NCBI RefSeq assembly: GCF_014649115.1
Contig: NZ_BMSK01000002.1
Location: forward strand, 532,455 to 596,454
Direction: 5' to 3'
Length of the DNA: 64,000 nt
DNA from: Streptomyces eurythermus
Lineage (GTDB): Bacteria; Actinomycetota; Actinomycetes; Streptomycetales; Streptomycetaceae
The translations under genes were made by a program, and so were the position numbers. Under the pieces are notes generated by a model. It was given only the letters and a program-made list of their open reading frames with translations. It was not told the DNA's origin and did not search any database. Positions 1 through 11,298 of the stretch are shown in pieces. The stretch's first letter is position 1. Each line of letters starts with the position of its first letter.

Positions 1-1
1 T

Positions 2-3000
2 CGTGGGTGGGATGTGGGTCGTCTTTACGATCCGGCCGGTGGTCCGGGGACGTCGTACACGCGGTCGGGCGGTTTTCTGGCGGACGCGGGTGGCTTCGAT
101 GCCGCGTTCTTCGGTATTTCGCCGCGTGAGGCGTTGGCGATGGATCCGCAGCAGCGGGTGCTGCTGGAGACGGTGTGGGAGACGTTGGAGGACGCGGGGA
201 TCGATCCGACGTCGTTGCGGGGCAGCCAGACGGGCGTCTTCACCGGCATCTGGGCCTCCGGCTACGCGGGCGGCGTGGACCAGATCTCGCGCGACGCCGA
301 CGGCTATGTGGCCACCGGCACGGCGACGAGCGTGACCTCCGGGCGGGTGTCTTACCTGCTGGGGCTGGAGGGTCCGGCGGTGTCGGTGGACACGGCGTGC
401 TCGTCGTCGCTGGTGGCGATCCACCTGGCGGCGCAGGCCCTGCGGGCGGGGGAGTGCTCGCTGGCGTTGGCCGGCGGTGTGACGGTCATGGCGACACCCG
501 CCGCCTTCATCGACTTCTCCCGCCAGCGGGGGCTTGCGGCCGATGGGCGGGTGAAAGCGTTCGCCGAGGCGGCGGATGGTACGGCGTGGGGTGAGGGCGC
601 GGGTCTGGTGCTGCTGGAGCGGTTGTCGGACGCCCGGCGCAACGGCCACCGGGTGCTGGCGGTCGTCCGGGGCTCGGCGGTCAATCAGGACGGGGCGTCC
701 AATGGGTTGACGGCACCCAATGGTCCGTCGCAGGAGCGCGTCATCCGTCAGGCGCTGGTGAACTCCGGGCTGGAGCCTTCCGAGGTGGACGCGGTGGAGG
801 CGCACGGCACCGGCACCACTCTCGGTGACCCTATTGAGGCGCAGGCACTCCTGGCGACCTATGGCCGGGACCGGGTGGAGCCGTTGTGGCTGGGGTCGGT
901 GAAGTCGAACATCGGGCACACGCAGGCGGCGGCGGGTGTTGCTGGTGTGATCAAGATGGTGATGGCGATGCGGCACGGGCAGTTGCCGCCGACGCTGCAT
1001 GTGGATGCGCCGACCTCGCACGTCGACTGGTCGGCGGGCAGAGTCTCGCTGCTGACCGAGGCCCGGCCGTGGCCCGACAACGGCCGGCCCCGCCGTGCCG
1101 GTGTGTCGGCGTTCGGCATCAGCGGTACGAACGCGCACGTGATCCTGGAGGCACCGGTCCCGGACCCGGTCCCTGCCGAGGAGACGTCCTCCACGCCCGC
1201 CCCCGCGGCCGCGGTGCCGTGGCTGCTGTCGGCCAAGTCCGAGCAGGCGCTCCGGGCTCAGGCCCGCAGACTCCAGGCGTACGCGGCCAAGGCCCCCGAC
1301 GCGGACGGCATCGGCGCCGCGCTCGCCGCGCGGACCCGGTTCGCCCACCGGGCCATGGTGACCGGACCGGACGCGCTGGCGGCCCTTGCGCGCGGGGAGG
1401 TACATCCCGGGCTGGTGACCGGCCAGGCCCGGGACTCGGGCAGGTCGGCGTTCGTGTTCTCTGGTCAGGGTGGTCAGTGGGTGGGGATGGGGCGGGGTTT
1501 GTATCGGGTGTTTCCGGTGTTCGCGCGGGCGTTGGACGAGGTGTGTGGGTTGTTGGGGTTGCCGGTGGAGGTGTTGTTCGAGGACGGGGAGGGGGTGTTG
1601 GGGCAGACGTCGTTCACGCAGCGTGGGGTGTTCGCGTTGGAGGTGGCGTTGTTCCGGTTGGTGGAGTGGTTGGGGGTGCGGCCGGATTTCGTGGTGGGGC
1701 ATTCGGTGGGTGAGGTGGCGGCGGCTCATGTGGCGGGGGTGTTGGGGTTGGAGGATGCGTGTGTGCTGGTGGGGGCGCGGGGGCGGTTGATGCAGGGGTT
1801 GTCTGGTGGTGGGGCGATGGTGTCGGTGCGGGCGTCGGTGGAGGAGGTGGTGGGGTCGTTGGTGGCGGGTGTCGAGGTGGCGGCGGTGAACGGGGTGGAT
1901 GCGGTGGTGGTGTCGGGGGATGAGGCGGCGGTGGTGGCGGTGGGTGAGGTGTGGCGGGGTCGTGGGCGTGAGGTTGGGCGGTTGGCGGTCAGCCATGCGT
2001 TTCATTCGGCGCGGATGGATCCGGTGCTGGAGGAGCTGGGCCGGGTGGCGGGGGGTTTGTCGTTCGGTGAGCCGGTGATTCCGGTGGTGTCCACGGTGGC
2101 TGGTTGTCCGGTGGATATGGGGGAGGCTGGGTATTGGGTGCGGCAGGTGCGGGAGCCGGTGCGGTTCGCCGATGCCGTGGAGTGGCTGGTGGGCCGGGGG
2201 GTCACGGGGTTTGTGGAGGTGGGGCCGCATCCGCTGCTGGTGGGTAATGGGTTGATGCGGCGTGGTGGTGATTCTGCGGAGCGGTTGTTCGCGGGGCTGG
2301 GCCGGTTGTGGGCGGACGGGGCCACGCGCTGGATGCCACCCTCCACCGCACCGGCCGGAGCGGGCGCGCGGGTGCCCTCGTATCCCTTCCAGCACGAGCG
2401 CTACTGGCTCCAGCCCACCACCCCGTCGGAGGGCCTCGACACGCCCGACCACCCGCTGCTGCGGTCCCTGGTGAAGCTCCCCGACGGGCAGGGCGTGGTG
2501 CTGACCGGGAAGCTCTCGGCGTCCGTCCACCCCTGGCTGGCCGAGCACACCGTGCTCGGTTCGACGCTGCTGCCCGCGATGGCGTTCGTGGACATGGCCG
2601 TCCACGCCGGCGAGCACACGGCCAGCCCCGTACTGTCCGAGCTGGTCCTGGAGGCGCCGCTCGTGCTGTCCGAGCGCGACGACGCGCACGTGCAGGTCAC
2701 CGTGGGCGCGCCCGACGACACCGGACGCAGGCCCGTCACCGTCCACTCCCGCACCTCCGCCGAGCCCGACGAGTGGACCCGCCACGCGACCGGCGTGCTC
2801 GGTCCGTCGGCGGACCGGGCGACACGGGCCGACCGGGCGGACATACCCGGGGCGGACGGCAGCGAGGCCGCGCCGATCGACATCGGCTCCCTCTACGACC
2901 GGCTCGCCGAAGCCGGCTACGACTACGGGCCGACCTTCCAGGGCCTCACCGGCGTCCGGCGGCACGGCGAGGACCTGCACGCCGAGGTGAGCTTCCCGGC

Positions 3001-5581
3001 GGACCCCGCGCAGCTCACCGGCTACCGCGTCCACCCCGCGCTCCTGGACGCCGCCATACAGCCGCTGACCCTGCTCGCCGGCCTCGCGGCCGAGGACGGC
3101 GGTGCCGGCGGCAACCCGGCGCGGCTGCCCTTCTCGTTCTCCGGTGTGTCGGTCACCGGGTCGGCCGCGACGGTTCGCGTGGTGCTGCACCCGACCGGGC
3201 CGGACACCTGCGCGGTGCGGATCACCGACACCGCCGGGACGCCGGTCGTGAGCATCGACGAGATCGTCCTGCGGCCCGTCGAAGCGGCGGGTCCCGGTGC
3301 CGGGCGCCGATCGAACGCGCTGTTCGCCGTCGACTGGGCCCCGTTGGCGGCACCGGACGGCCCGGACACCGACACGGTCCTCCACGAGGTCGCCGGCGAG
3401 GGCGAACCGGTCGCGGCCGCCCACGCGGTGACCCGGGAACTGCTCGGCAGGGTCCGGGAGTTCCTCGCCACCGACACGTCGGCCCGGCTCGTGGTCCTCA
3501 CCGGCGACGACCTGGCCTCGGCCGCCGCCCGCGGCTTCCTGCGCAGCGCGCACAGCGAGAACCCCGGGCGGATCCTGACCGTCCGGCACGACGGCACGGC
3601 CGCCTCACGACGGGCGATCCCCGCCGCGGTGCGCGCCGCCGTGAGCGACGGCGAGCCCGAGATCCGGCTGCGCGACGGAGCCGCCCTCGTACCGAGACTG
3701 GTGAGGGCCGCCCCGGCCCGGCCGGCCGGGCCCCTGAACGGCGCGCCCCTGGACGGCACCGTGCTGATCACCGGCGGCACCGGCACCCTCGGTGTCCTGG
3801 TCGCCCGGCACCTGGTCGCGCGGCACGGCGCCCCGCACGTGGTGCTCGCCGGGCTCCGCGGCGCCGAGCCGCCCGGGCTCCGCGAGGAACTGGGTGCCGC
3901 CCTCACCGTGGTCGCCTGCGACGCCGGTGACCGCGGTGCACTGAGGGATCTCGTCGCCTCGATCCCCGACCTGCGGGTCGTCGTGCACGCCGCCGGGGTC
4001 GTCGACGACGCCGTGGTGGAAACGATGACACCGGAGCAGATCGACACGGCGCTGCGCCCGAAAGCCGATGCCGCGTGGCACCTGCACGAGGCCACCGAGC
4101 ACCTGGACCTGCGGGCGTTCGTGCTGTTCTCCTCCGCGTCCGGGGTGTTCGGCGCTCCCGGGCAGGCCAACTACGCCGCCGCGAACGCGTTCCTCGACGC
4201 ACTCGCCGAGCACCGGCACGCGCGCGGTCTGCCGGTCACCTCCCTGGCCTGGGGCCAGTGGGCCGAGTCCAGCGGCATCACCGGCAACCTGACCGAAGCC
4301 GACCACCGCCGGCTGGCGAGGACCGGGATGCTGCCGCTGGCCACCGAGCAGGCCCTCGACCTGTTCGACACCGCCCTGGCCGGCGAACGCCCGGCGCTGG
4401 TGCCGGTCCGTCTCGACCTCGCGGCGATCGACGCCCCGCCCGCGCTGCTGCGCGGACTGGCCCGGCCGCGGCGCGCGCCGGCCCCGGCGACCGGCCCCGG
4501 CGACCTGCGGGCCAGGCTCGACGCCCTGCCCGAGCCCGAGCAGCGCGCCCTGCTGCTCGACCTGGTCGTCACGCACAGCGCGAGCATCCTCGGGATGGCA
4601 CCCGGCGGGATCGACGACCCGCGACAACTGTTCCGCGACCACGGCGTCGACTCGCTGACCGCCATCGAACTGCGCAACCGGCTCAACGCGGCCACCCAAC
4701 TCCAGCTCCCGGCGACCCTCGTCTTCGACTTCCCGACACCCGAACAGCTCGTCAACCACCTCTACGGGCAGCTGTGCTCCCCGGAGAACCGGGTCGCCGG
4801 GCCGATGGAGCGCCTGCTGCGCAAGGCCGTCGACGTCGGTCGCGCGCGGGACGGCCTCGACCTGCTGGCCACGGCGTCCCGGCTGAGCCCGGCCACCGAC
4901 GCGCCCAAGGCCGAGGCGGTCGCCCTCGCGGCCGGCTTCCTCCAGCCGTCGCTGGTCTGCCTGCCGTCCGCGCTGGCGTCCGGCGGCATCGAGGAGTACG
5001 GGCGGTTCGCCGCGGCGCTGGAGGCCGCCCGCGACGTCACGGCCGTCACCCTGCCGGGCTTCGCCGGCGACCCGCTGCCCGCCGACGCCGATGTCCTGGT
5101 CCAGGCACTCGCCGAGGCCGCGTCGGCCGTCGCCGCACCGGTGCTGGTCGGCCGTTCGGTGGGGGCGTGGCTGGCGCTGGCGACCGCCGGGGAACTGGAA
5201 CGGCGGGGGGCCCGGCCCAGCGCCGTGGTGCTGATCGACGGCTACCCCGACGACCTGCCGGGTGTGCTCACCGGCATGCTCGACGCCGGCCACCAGGTCC
5301 AGCCGGTCGACGACGACCGGCTGGTCGCCATGGGCCGTTACCTCGATCTGGCCGGCGCCCCAGAGCCCGTCAACGCGCCGGTGCTGCTGGTGGGCACCGG
5401 GAAGCGGTCGTGGCCCCGGCTGTCCACCACCGCGCAGGAAGTGCTCACCCTCTCCGGCGACCACTTCACCGTACTGGAGGAGCACTCCGCGGCCACGGCG
5501 CTGGCCATCAGCACGTGGCTTCTCGACTTCAGCGGATACGGAGCCGGTTTGTCCGCGCTCAGGGGAAAGGACGATGCATGA
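2..5581 (+). CDS. Modular type I polyketide synthase, last module (KS-AT-DH-KR-ACP-TE), 5' end outside window
   Basis: The reading frame is already open at base 2, so the start lies left of the window. Domains in order (residues of the visible part): KS with catalytic Cys in DTACSSSL (about 130) and His in EAHGTGTT and [12 protein letters not shown] with GHSVGE (about 565) and HAFH (about 660), the malonyl-CoA signature; DH with HxxxGxxxxP (about 850) and LLDAAIQ (about 1010); KR with TGGTGTLG (about 1255), a VDD motif typical of B-type reductases and Tyr in ANYAAANAF (about 1390); ACP with GVDSL (about 1545); TE with GRSVGAW (about 1715) and His in GDHF. The module should add malonate, reduce and dehydrate it, then release the chain, giving a 2,3-unsaturated acid or macrolactone. 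The macrolide-type glycosyltransferase downstream favours a macrolide; the product is not identified. It overlaps the next gene by ATGA. Confidence 0.95.
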   Translation, partial: RGWDVGRLYDPAGGPGTSYTRSGGFLADAGGFDAAFFGISPREALAMDPQQRVLLETVWETLEDAGIDPTSLRGSQTGVFTGIWASGYAGGVDQISRDADGYVATGTATSVTSGRVSYLLGLEGPAVSVDTACSSSLVAIHLAAQALRAGECSLALAGGVTVMATPAAFIDFSRQRGLAADGRVKAFAEAADGTAWGEGAGLVLLERLSDARRNGHRVLAVVRGSAVNQDGASNGLTAPNGPSQERVIRQALVNSGLEPSEVDAVEAHGTGTTLGDPIEAQALLATYGRDRVEPLWLGSVKSNIGHTQAAAGVAGVIKMVMAMRHGQLPPTLHVDAPTSHVDWSAGRVSLLTEARPWPDNGRPRRAGVSAFGISGTNAHVILEAPVPDPVPAEETSSTPAPAAAVPWLLSAKSEQALRAQARRLQAYAAKAPDADGIGAALAARTRFAHRAMVTGPDALAALARGEVHPGLVTGQARDSGRSAFVFSGQGGQWVGMGRGLYRVFPVFARALDEVCGLLGLPVEVLFEDGEGVLGQTSFTQRGVFALEVALFRLVEWLGVRPDFVVGHSVGEVAAAHVAGVLGLEDACVLVGARGRLMQGLSGGGAMVSVRASVEEVVGSLVAGVEVAAVNGVDAVVVSGDEAAVVAVGEVWRGRGREVGRLAVSHAFHSARMDPVLEELGRVAGGLSFGEPVIPVVSTVAGCPVDMGEAGYWVRQVREPVRFADAVEWLVGRGVTGFVEVGPHPLLVGNGLMRRGGDSAERLFAGLGRLWADGATRWMPPSTAPAGAGARVPSYPFQHERYWLQPTTPSEGLDTPDHPLLRSLVKLPDGQGVVLTGKLSASVHPWLAEHTVLGSTLLPAMAFVDMAVHAGEHTASPVLSELVLEAPLVLSERDDAHVQVTVGAPDDTGRRPVTVHSRTSAEPDEWTRHATGVLGPSADRATRADRADIPGADGSEAAPIDIGSLYDRLAEAGYDYGPTFQGLTGVRRHGEDLHAEVSFPADPAQLTGYRVHPALLDAAIQPLTLLAGLAAEDGGAGGNPARLPFSFSGVSVTGSAATVRVVLHPTGPDTCAVRITDTAGTPVVSIDEIVLRPVEAAGPGAGRRSNALFAVDWAPLAAPDGPDTDTVLHEVAGEGEPVAAAHAVTRELLGRVREFLATDTSARLVVLTGDDLASAAARGFLRSAHSENPGRILTVRHDGTAASRRAIPAAVRAAVSDGEPEIRLRDGAALVPRLVRAAPARPAGPLNGAPLDGTVLITGGTGTLGVLVARHLVARHGAPHVVLAGLRGAEPPGLREELGAALTVVACDAGDRGALRDLVASIPDLRVVVHAAGVVDDAVVETMTPEQIDTALRPKADAAWHLHEATEHLDLRAFVLFSSASGVFGAPGQANYAAANAFLDALAEHRHARGLPVTSLAWGQWAESSGITGNLTEADHRRLARTGMLPLATEQALDLFDTALAGERPALVPVRLDLAAIDAPPALLRGLARPRRAPAPATGPGDLRARLDALPEPEQRALLLDLVVTHSASILGMAPGGIDDPRQLFRDHGVDSLTAIELRNRLNAATQLQLPATLVFDFPTPEQLVNHLYGQLCSPENRVAGPMERLLRKAVDVGRARDGLDLLATASRLSPATDAPKAEAVALAAGFLQPSLVCLPSALASGGIEEYGRFAAALEAARDVTAVTLPGFAGDPLPADADVLVQALAEAASAVAAPVLVGRSVGAWLALATAGELERRGARPSAVVLIDGYPDDLPGVLTGMLDAGHQVQPVDDDRLVAMGRYLDLAGAPEPVNAPVLLVGTGKRSWPRLSTTAQEVLTLSGDHFTVLEEHSAATALAISTWLLDFSGYGAGLSALRGKDDA

Positions 5582-7830
5582 TCTGGGACAACGTCTACAT
5601 CGGCGGAACGGGGCGCTATCTGCCGCCCCGCACGCCCGCGACGCGGGCCGTGCCGGACACCGAGACCATGCGGCGGCTGCTCGCGCTGTCGGACTTCGTG
5701 TCGTTCACCCGCTCCGACGACGTCACCGAGCACGCGATGGCCGTGCACGCGGCGATCGGAGCCCTGCGCGAGTCCGGCCTCAGCGGCGCCGACATCTCCA
5801 TGGCCGCCTACGCCCAGATGGACCACCAGGACCACATGGCGTCCTCCTGCCACCTCCAGCGCGTCCTCGGCCTCGGCCACGCCCTCGTCTACGAGGTCGA
5901 GGCGACCAGCAACGGCGGCTCGGCCGCGCTGCAGTCCGCCGCCGCGCACCTGGTGGCCGACCCGGCCGCGACCGCGACCCTGGTCACGGCCACCGCCCGG
6001 TTCCTGCCGCCGCGGTGGGAGCGCTGGCAGCCCACCATCGGGATCTTCCTGGCCGACGGTGCGGTCGCGGCCGTGCTCGACCGCGAGGGCGGCCGGGCCC
6101 GGCTGGTCGCGACCGCCAACAGCTCCGCGACCCAGATGGAGGTCCTCGCCACCCCGACGATCCCGGACCCCGAGGGCCACCGCAACCGTACGCCGATCGA
6201 GGTCACGGGCCTGGCCCCGTATCTGACGCTGATGAGCGGCGCGCTGGTCACCGCGGTCGAGCAGGCCGCCAAGGAGGCCGGCGTCGCCGTCGCCGACATC
6301 ACCAGGTTCGTCGTCACCGGTCTGGGCCTGGCCCAACTGGAGGTCGTCGTGCTGGAGCCGCTCGGCATCGACCTGGGCCGCACCACCTGGCCGATGCTGC
6401 GCGAGCTCGGGCACGTCGGGCCGTGCGACCAACTGCTCGGCATCGACCACCTGCTGCACGACGAGACCCTCAAGCCCGGCGACACCATCATGTCGATCGG
6501 CCTCGGCATGGGCTCGCGGTTCACCGCGTCCCTGCTGGAGGTCACCGAGCCGCCCAAGCCCCGTACGGCCACCACCTTCACCGAACCGGTGCGCGCGCAG
6601 GCCCCGCCCGCCGACGCGTATGTCATCGACCCCTCGGGCAGCGACATCTTCGGCGAGGCCGCTGCCCTGCGCGAACGCGGCCCGGCCACGCCCGTCGAAC
6701 TGCCCGGTGGCGTGTCGGCCTGGGCCGTCACCGGGCACGACCTGGCGAAGAAGCTGCTGCTCGACCCGAGGGTCTCCAAGGACGCGAACAAGCACTGGCC
6801 CATGTGGCACGACGGTGACATCCCGCCGGACTGGCCGCTGATCATGTGGGTCGCGATGCAGAACATGTTCACCGCCTACGGCTCCGACCACACCAGGCTG
6901 CGCAGCCTGGTGGCCAAGGCGTTCACCCCGCGCCGTATCGAAGCGATGCGGCCGCGCGTCGAGGAGATCACGGCCGGCCTGATCGCCGACCTGGCCGCGG
7001 TGCCGCCGGGGCAGGCGGTCGACCTGCGCGCACGGTTCGCGTTCCCGCTGCCGATCCAGGTCATCACCGGCTTGTTCGGGGTGACCGCGCAGACGGGTGC
7101 GGACCTGCGGCGGCTGGTGGACGCGGTGTTCAGCCTCGACGCGGACCCGGCGGGCGTGCAGGCCGCCTCCGGCGAGCTGTACATGCTGCTCAAGGACCTC
7201 GTGGCCGCCAAACGACGCGACCCCGGCGACGACATGACCAGCGACCTGATCGCCGCGCGGGAAGCCGACGGCACACGGCTGTCCGAGCGGGAACTGCTGG
7301 ACACCCTGCTGCTGACCATCTCCGCCGGCTTCGAGACGACGGTCAACCTGCTCGACCACGCCGTCCACGCGCTGGCCACGCACCCGGCCCAGCTCGCCCT
7401 GGTCCGGTCCGGGACCAGCACGTGGGAGGACGTGGTGGACGAGACCCTGCGCTGGCAGGCGCCGGTGCCGAACCTGCCGCTGCGGTACGCCGTGGAGGAC
7501 ATCTCCGTGGACGGCGTGCGGATACGCAAGGGTGAGGCGATCCTGCTGTCCTACGGCGCGGCCGGGCGCGATCCGGGGCAGCACGGGGCCGACGCGGAGG
7601 ACTTCTCCGTCACCCGGCCGTCGCGGGCCGACCACCTCACCTTCGGGCACGGCGTGCACTACTGCCTCGGCAGCCCCCTGGCCAAGCTGGAGGCGACGAC
7701 GGCGCTGTCCGCGCTGTTCTCCCGGTTCCCCCGGCTGAAGCTGGCCGTCCCGTCGTCCGAACTCGAACCGCTGGGTTCCTTCTTCACCAACGGGCACAAG
7801 ACTCTGCCGGTCATCCTGGAGGAGGGCTGA
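5578..7830 (+). CDS. Fusion of KAS III-like acyltransferase and cytochrome P450
   Basis: One uninterrupted 750-residue frame. It starts at the ATG overlapping the PKS stop (ATGA), which implies translational coupling. Residues about 1-325 have the ketosynthase III fold pattern (N-terminal [11 protein letters not shown]-terminal [14 protein letters not shown]). The position of the FabH nucleophile reads EATSNGG, so Cys is replaced by Ser111, and the usual HQAN and GN(T/S) motifs are absent (VTGLGLAQL and GHVGPCD instead). Such relatives (CerJ, ChlB3/ChlB6, DpsC) move acyl groups or use unusual starters. Residues about 340-750 are a complete bacterial class P450: I-helix AGFETT, ExxR in ETLR, heme loop [10 protein letters not shown] with Cys near 697. 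Likely role, by inference: acylation and oxidation of the released polyketide or its sugar. I do not know a characterised protein with this architecture. Confidence 0.9.
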   Translation: MIWDNVYIGGTGRYLPPRTPATRAVPDTETMRRLLALSDFVSFTRSDDVTEHAMAVHAAIGALRESGLSGADISMAAYAQMDHQDHMASSCHLQRVLGLGHALVYEVEATSNGGSAALQSAAAHLVADPAATATLVTATARFLPPRWERWQPTIGIFLADGAVAAVLDREGGRARLVATANSSATQMEVLATPTIPDPEGHRNRTPIEVTGLAPYLTLMSGALVTAVEQAAKEAGVAVADITRFVVTGLGLAQLEVVVLEPLGIDLGRTTWPMLRELGHVGPCDQLLGIDHLLHDETLKPGDTIMSIGLGMGSRFTASLLEVTEPPKPRTATTFTEPVRAQAPPADAYVIDPSGSDIFGEAAALRERGPATPVELPGGVSAWAVTGHDLAKKLLLDPRVSKDANKHWPMWHDGDIPPDWPLIMWVAMQNMFTAYGSDHTRLRSLVAKAFTPRRIEAMRPRVEEITAGLIADLAAVPPGQAVDLRARFAFPLPIQVITGLFGVTAQTGADLRRLVDAVFSLDADPAGVQAASGELYMLLKDLVAAKRRDPGDDMTSDLIAAREADGTRLSERELLDTLLLTISAGFETTVNLLDHAVHALATHPAQLALVRSGTSTWEDVVDETLRWQAPVPNLPLRYAVEDISVDGVRIRKGEAILLSYGAAGRDPGQHGADAEDFSVTRPSRADHLTFGHGVHYCLGSPLAKLEATTALSALFSRFPRLKLAVPSSELEPLGSFFTNGHKTLPVILEEG

Positions 7831-8993
7831 TGGCCCATTTCGCCTTCGTGAGCGCGCCCGCGTCCGGGCATGTGAACCCGACCCTGCCGCTGGTCGAAGA
7901 GATGGTCCGGCGCGGTCACCGGGTCAGCTACGCCACGGGACCGGCCACCATGGACGGCCCCGTCGCCGCCGGGGCGGCGCCGGTGACCCTGCCCTCGCGA
8001 CTGCCACCCGACATGGCGGCGCGGAGCGAGTTCACGGCGGAACAACTCGCCGTGACGATGGAGTACTACCTCGACGACGCGCGTGCCTCCTTCCCCGTCC
8101 TGGCCGAGCACTTCTCGGCCGACCCGCCGGACGCCGTGTGCTACGACTCGGTGACCTTCACCGGGAGGATGCTGGCGAACCTGCTCGGGGTGCGGGAGAT
8201 CTCCCTGGTGCCGACCTTCGCGGAGAACGAGTCCTTCTCGGCGGCGCAGGTGTACCTACCGGCCGACTTCGACCACGCCAACCCCCGGCTGGTGGCCGCG
8301 ATCCAGGACATGGGGAAGTTCGCGCAGGGCCACACCTTCCTCGAGGACCCGAACCTGATGTTCGGCCACGTGGCCCCGACGACCCTGGTGTTCATCCCCC
8401 GCGAGTTCCAGATGGCGGGGGAGACCTTCGACGGGCGCTTCCACTTCGTCGGGCCGTCGCTGAGCAGCCGGCAGACCGCCGAGGAGTGGAGCCCCCGGTC
8501 GCGCGCCCCGGTACTGCTGATATCGCTGGGAACCGTCTTCAACGACCGGCCCCGGTTCTACCGGACCTGCATCGAGGCGTTCGGGGACAGCGACTGGCAG
8601 GTCGTCATGGCGGTGGGCGGACTGGACCGGGAGACCTTGGGCCCGGTCCCGGCGAACGTCGAGGTGCACGCGCACGTGCCGCAGGTGGCGGTGCTGCGAC
8701 ACACCGAGGTGTTCCTGAGCCACGCCGGGATGAACTCGGCGATGGAGTCTCTCTACCACGGGGTGCCCTTCGTGGCGGTGCCGCAGATCCCGGAACAGCG
8801 GGCGGTCGCCCGGCGGGCGGAGGAACTCCGGGTCGGCAGGACGCTCGCCGAGCCGACCGTGCGGGGCCTGCGCGACGCCGTCCAGGACGTCCGGGCCTGC
8901 CGCCCCCGGGCGGCGGCCCTGAGCCGGATCGTGCGCGGGGCGGGCGGCGCGTCGAAGGGGGCGGACGTCCTGGAGAAGCTGCTGACGCGGTAG
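7830..8993 (+). CDS. Macrolide-type (MGT/OleD-like) glycosyltransferase
   Basis: A 387-residue GT-B enzyme of family 1. The N-terminus FVSAPASGHVNPTLPLVEEMVRRGH fits the acceptor-binding half (split here only by description: SAPASGHVNPTLP is the conserved start). The C-terminal donor-binding half has VEVHAHVPQVAVL, FLSHAGMNSAMESLYHGVP and VPQIPEQ. This is the pattern of OleD/OleI/MgtA enzymes, which glycosylate macrolides with UDP-glucose and often give self-resistance. No dedicated deoxysugar genes are visible, which fits a UDP-hexose donor. The ATG shares its A with the TGA of the fusion gene, so the PKS, fusion and transferase genes form one coupled operon ending at the hairpin just downstream. 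Exact acceptor unknown. Confidence 0.9.
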   Translation: MAHFAFVSAPASGHVNPTLPLVEEMVRRGHRVSYATGPATMDGPVAAGAAPVTLPSRLPPDMAARSEFTAEQLAVTMEYYLDDARASFPVLAEHFSADPPDAVCYDSVTFTGRMLANLLGVREISLVPTFAENESFSAAQVYLPADFDHANPRLVAAIQDMGKFAQGHTFLEDPNLMFGHVAPTTLVFIPREFQMAGETFDGRFHFVGPSLSSRQTAEEWSPRSRAPVLLISLGTVFNDRPRFYRTCIEAFGDSDWQVVMAVGGLDRETLGPVPANVEVHAHVPQVAVLRHTEVFLSHAGMNSAMESLYHGVPFVAVPQIPEQRAVARRAEELRVGRTLAEPTVRGLRDAVQDVRACRPRAAALSRIVRGAGGASKGADVLEKLLTR

Positions 8994-9003
8994 CGGCCGG
9001 ACT

Positions 9004-9039
9004 CCACCGGGCAGCCCGCACCCGCACCCCGCCCGGTGG
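9004..9039 (+). terminator. Hairpin terminator after the macrolide glycosyltransferase
   Basis: A perfect 9-bp stem (CCACCGGGC with GCCCGGTGG) and a 18-base loop begin 11 bases after the stop of the glycosyltransferase gene. No U-tract follows, as is common in Streptomyces. It probably closes the PKS operon. Confidence 0.6.
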
Positions 9040-9112
9040 AACCCGTCCCCGCGCACGGCCTCGTACGGCGTGCTCGGGTCGGGCCGGCTGATCACCGAGC
9101 GGTACATCCTGA

Positions 9113-9925
9113 TCACGGCGCCGTTCTTCCTGTGCTACACGGTGGCGCCGCGTCCACCGGCGGGTCGCACGGCAGGCCGACGTAGTCGTGGCCGCCTGCG
9201 CCGCCGACGCGGCCCGGCTCGGCTGCGGGGACCGGACAGCCGTGGTCCCGAACACCTACCCCGCTCCGCCCGCTCACCCGCAGGTGCCGCCGCGCCCCGA
9301 CGGCGGCGCGACCATCCTGTTCCAGGGCTCCTTCGACTGGGCGCCCAACACGGACGCCGCCCGCTGGCTGACCGCGGACATCCTCCCGCTGGTCCGCGAG
9401 CGGCTCCCGCACGCGAGGGTCGTACTGGCGGGCGCCTCCACACCGGAGGTCGTCGCGCTGGCCGGCCCGCACGTCGAGGTCACCGGCGCGGCCCCCGACA
9501 TGACACCTCACCTGCGGGGCGCCGACCTGGTGATGGTGCCGCTGCGCGTGGGCAGCGGCACCCGCATCAAGATCCTGGAAGCCTTCGCACACGGTGTGCC
9601 GGTGGTCAGCACCACGATCGGCGCCGAGGGACTCGACGTGGTCGCCGGTGAGCACCTGGCGATCGCCGACACGGCCGAGGGCCTGGCACGGCACTGCGCC
9701 GATCTGCTCACCGACCGGGCCGCGAGGACCGCCACGGTCACCGTGGCGGCCCGCCTGTACACCGTCCGTTACCTGCCCGGACACGCGGCGGCCGGGGTAC
9801 GGCAGGCGGTCCTGCGGGCGACCGGCGGTCCGGCCGGCGTCGCCACCGCCGCGATCGGGCGCCACGCGCCTGACGAACGGCTATGGCCGACCCATGAGGA
9901 GCCCCGCAGGCCCTTCAGTGCGTGA
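9113..9925 (+). pseudogene. Glycosyltransferase group 1 (GT4-like), N-terminally truncated
   Basis: Only the C-terminal GT-B half is present. Visible parts are ILFQGSFDWAPNTDA, the donor-site core LVMVPLRVGSGTRIKILEA and VPVVSTTIGAEGL with the conserved Glu. A typical family member has about 380-400 residues; here about 245 can be read, from a GTG at 9188, with the same frame open back to a stop at 9110-9112 but without the N-terminal Rossmann half. Upstream bases encode nothing recognisable. The stretch lies between the end of the PKS operon and the convergent rsbP-like gene and is best read as a fragment left by a rearrangement. An active product is unlikely because the acceptor half is missing. 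Confidence 0.7.
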
Positions 9926-9967
9926 CCGTCCCGGGCAGGAGGCGGCGGCCCCCGGGTGCGCTGTGGG

Positions 9968-9991
9968 ATCGAGGTCTCCGGTCACCTCGAT
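9968..9991 (-). terminator. Possible hairpin at the end of the rsbP-like gene
   Basis: ATCGAGGT and ACCTCGAT form an 8-bp stem around an 8-base loop that includes the stop codon of the minus-strand rsbP-like gene. It could terminate the rsbQ-rsbP transcript and separate it from the convergent glycosyltransferase remnant. Confidence 0.3.
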
Positions 9992-11298
9992 GACGGGGCC
10001 GGAGGGGGAGCTCCGCGTGCGGGTGTTCCTCTCGCTCGCTGTTGCTCTTCTCCGTCGGCGCGCGGCACGTGGACGGCCAGGAGGGCGGTGTCGTCGTCCA
10101 CCCCGGTGCCGAGCGTGCCGAGGAGGTCGCGGACGGCTGTGATGGTGCCCTGGGCGGTGGTGGGGGCCAAGGCCCGGACGAAGTCGAGGAGGGCTTCATC
10201 GCCGTAGCGTTCGCCGCGGACGGCGGTGTGGGCCTCGGTGAGACCGTCGGTGTGCAGCAGGAGGGTGTCCCCGGGATCGAGGCGGAAGGTGATGGTGGCG
10301 ATGTCGGCGTCGGGCACGACGCCGATGAGCTGGCCGCCGGGAGTGGGCAGGTAGTCGGCGGTGCCGTCCGCGCGGAGCAGCAGCGCCGGGGGGTGGCCGC
10401 CGCTGGCGAGGACGATACGGAAGCCGCCTTGGTCGCCGTCGGGGGTGAGCAGGCCGAAGATGACGGTGCAGAACCGGGGGTCGGTTCCGTTGTACTCGTG
10501 GTTGAGGACGGTGTTGAGGTTGCTGAGGACCGCGGCCGGGTCGGGGTCGTAGACGGCGGCGGCACGCAGGGTGTAGCGGGCCAGGGAGGTGACGGCCGCC
10601 GCCTCGGTGCCCTTGCCGCACACGTCTCCGAGGAACAGTCCCCAGGTACCGGCTGCGAGGGGGAAGAGGTCGTAGAAGTCGCCGCCGACCTCGTCGGTCG
10701 AGGCGATGTGGTAGTACGCGGCCACGTCCAGTCCGGGCACGTTCCCCACCGCCGGCGGCAGCAGCGTCCGCTGCAGGGTGGTGGCCAGTTGCTGGAGGCG
10801 TTCGCGTTCGCGCTCGGCCTCCTGGCGGGCGCGCAGCAGTTCCTGCTCGTAGGCGCGGCGGTCACGGGCGTCGAAGACGGTGGTGCGGATCAGCAGCGGC
10901 TGCCCGTCGCTGCCGCTCTTGACGGTGGAGGTCACGAGGACCGGCATCCGGCTGCCATCGGCCGCCCTCAGCTCCAGCGCGATGCCACTGATCTTGCCCT
11001 GCATGCGCAGGAGCGGCGCGAAGTGCGTCTCGTGATAAAGCCGCCCACCGGTGGTGAGGAGATCACTGAACTTCCTCCGGCCGACCAGCTCCGCGCGCTT
11101 GTAGCCCAGCCAGTCCAGCAGAGTGGTGTTGACCTTGGCGATCTGCCCGTCCAGCAGGGTGGAGAGATATCCGCACGGGGCGTTCTCGTACAGATCCTCG
11201 ACGCTGTCTTCCAGCAGAGCGGCGAAAGTCCGGTCGTCGTCCGGGGGCTGTCCGGGATCCGGGCCGCATCCCTGGTCGCCGTCGTTCCGGCACATCAT
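9982..11298 (-). CDS. rsbP: PAS domain plus PP2C-type (SpoIIE/RsbU-like) serine phosphatase, RsbP-like
   Basis: 438 residues. An N-terminal PAS domain (about 30-150; YENAPCGYLSTLLDG, WLGYKRAELVG) is followed by a coiled linker (about 150-185; ELLRARQEAERERERL) and a PP2C/SpoIIE phosphatase (about 190-415) with TDEVGGDFYDLF, LFLGDVCGKG, ASGGHPPALL and DGLTEA, the metal-binding Asp and Gly motifs of this family. In Bacillus subtilis RsbP dephosphorylates the anti-anti-sigma factor RsbV during energy stress and needs the hydrolase RsbQ. Here the RsbQ-like gene lies directly upstream and overlaps by ATGA, so the two are co-translated. The target, probably a SpoIIAA/RsbV-type protein elsewhere in the genome, is not in the window. 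Confidence 0.9.
   Translation of the reverse strand: MMCRNDGDQGCGPDPGQPPDDDRTFAALLEDSVEDLYENAPCGYLSTLLDGQIAKVNTTLLDWLGYKRAELVGRRKFSDLLTTGGRLYHETHFAPLLRMQGKISGIALELRAADGSRMPVLVTSTVKSGSDGQPLLIRTTVFDARDRRAYEQELLRARQEAERERERLQQLATTLQRTLLPPAVGNVPGLDVAAYYHIASTDEVGGDFYDLFPLAAGTWGLFLGDVCGKGTEAAAVTSLARYTLRAAAVYDPDPAAVLSNLNTVLNHEYNGTDPRFCTVIFGLLTPDGDQGGFRIVLASGGHPPALLLRADGTADYLPTPGGQLIGVVPDADIATITFRLDPGDTLLLHTDGLTEAHTAVRGERYGDEALLDFVRALAPTTAQGTITAVRDLLGTLGTGVDDDTALLAVHVPRADGEEQQRARGTPARGAPPPAPSSR

Noticed and set aside
2308..3930. Second plus-strand frame inside the PKS
   Set aside because: Out-of-frame reading of the DH-KR part; arginine- and alanine-rich without domain motifs.
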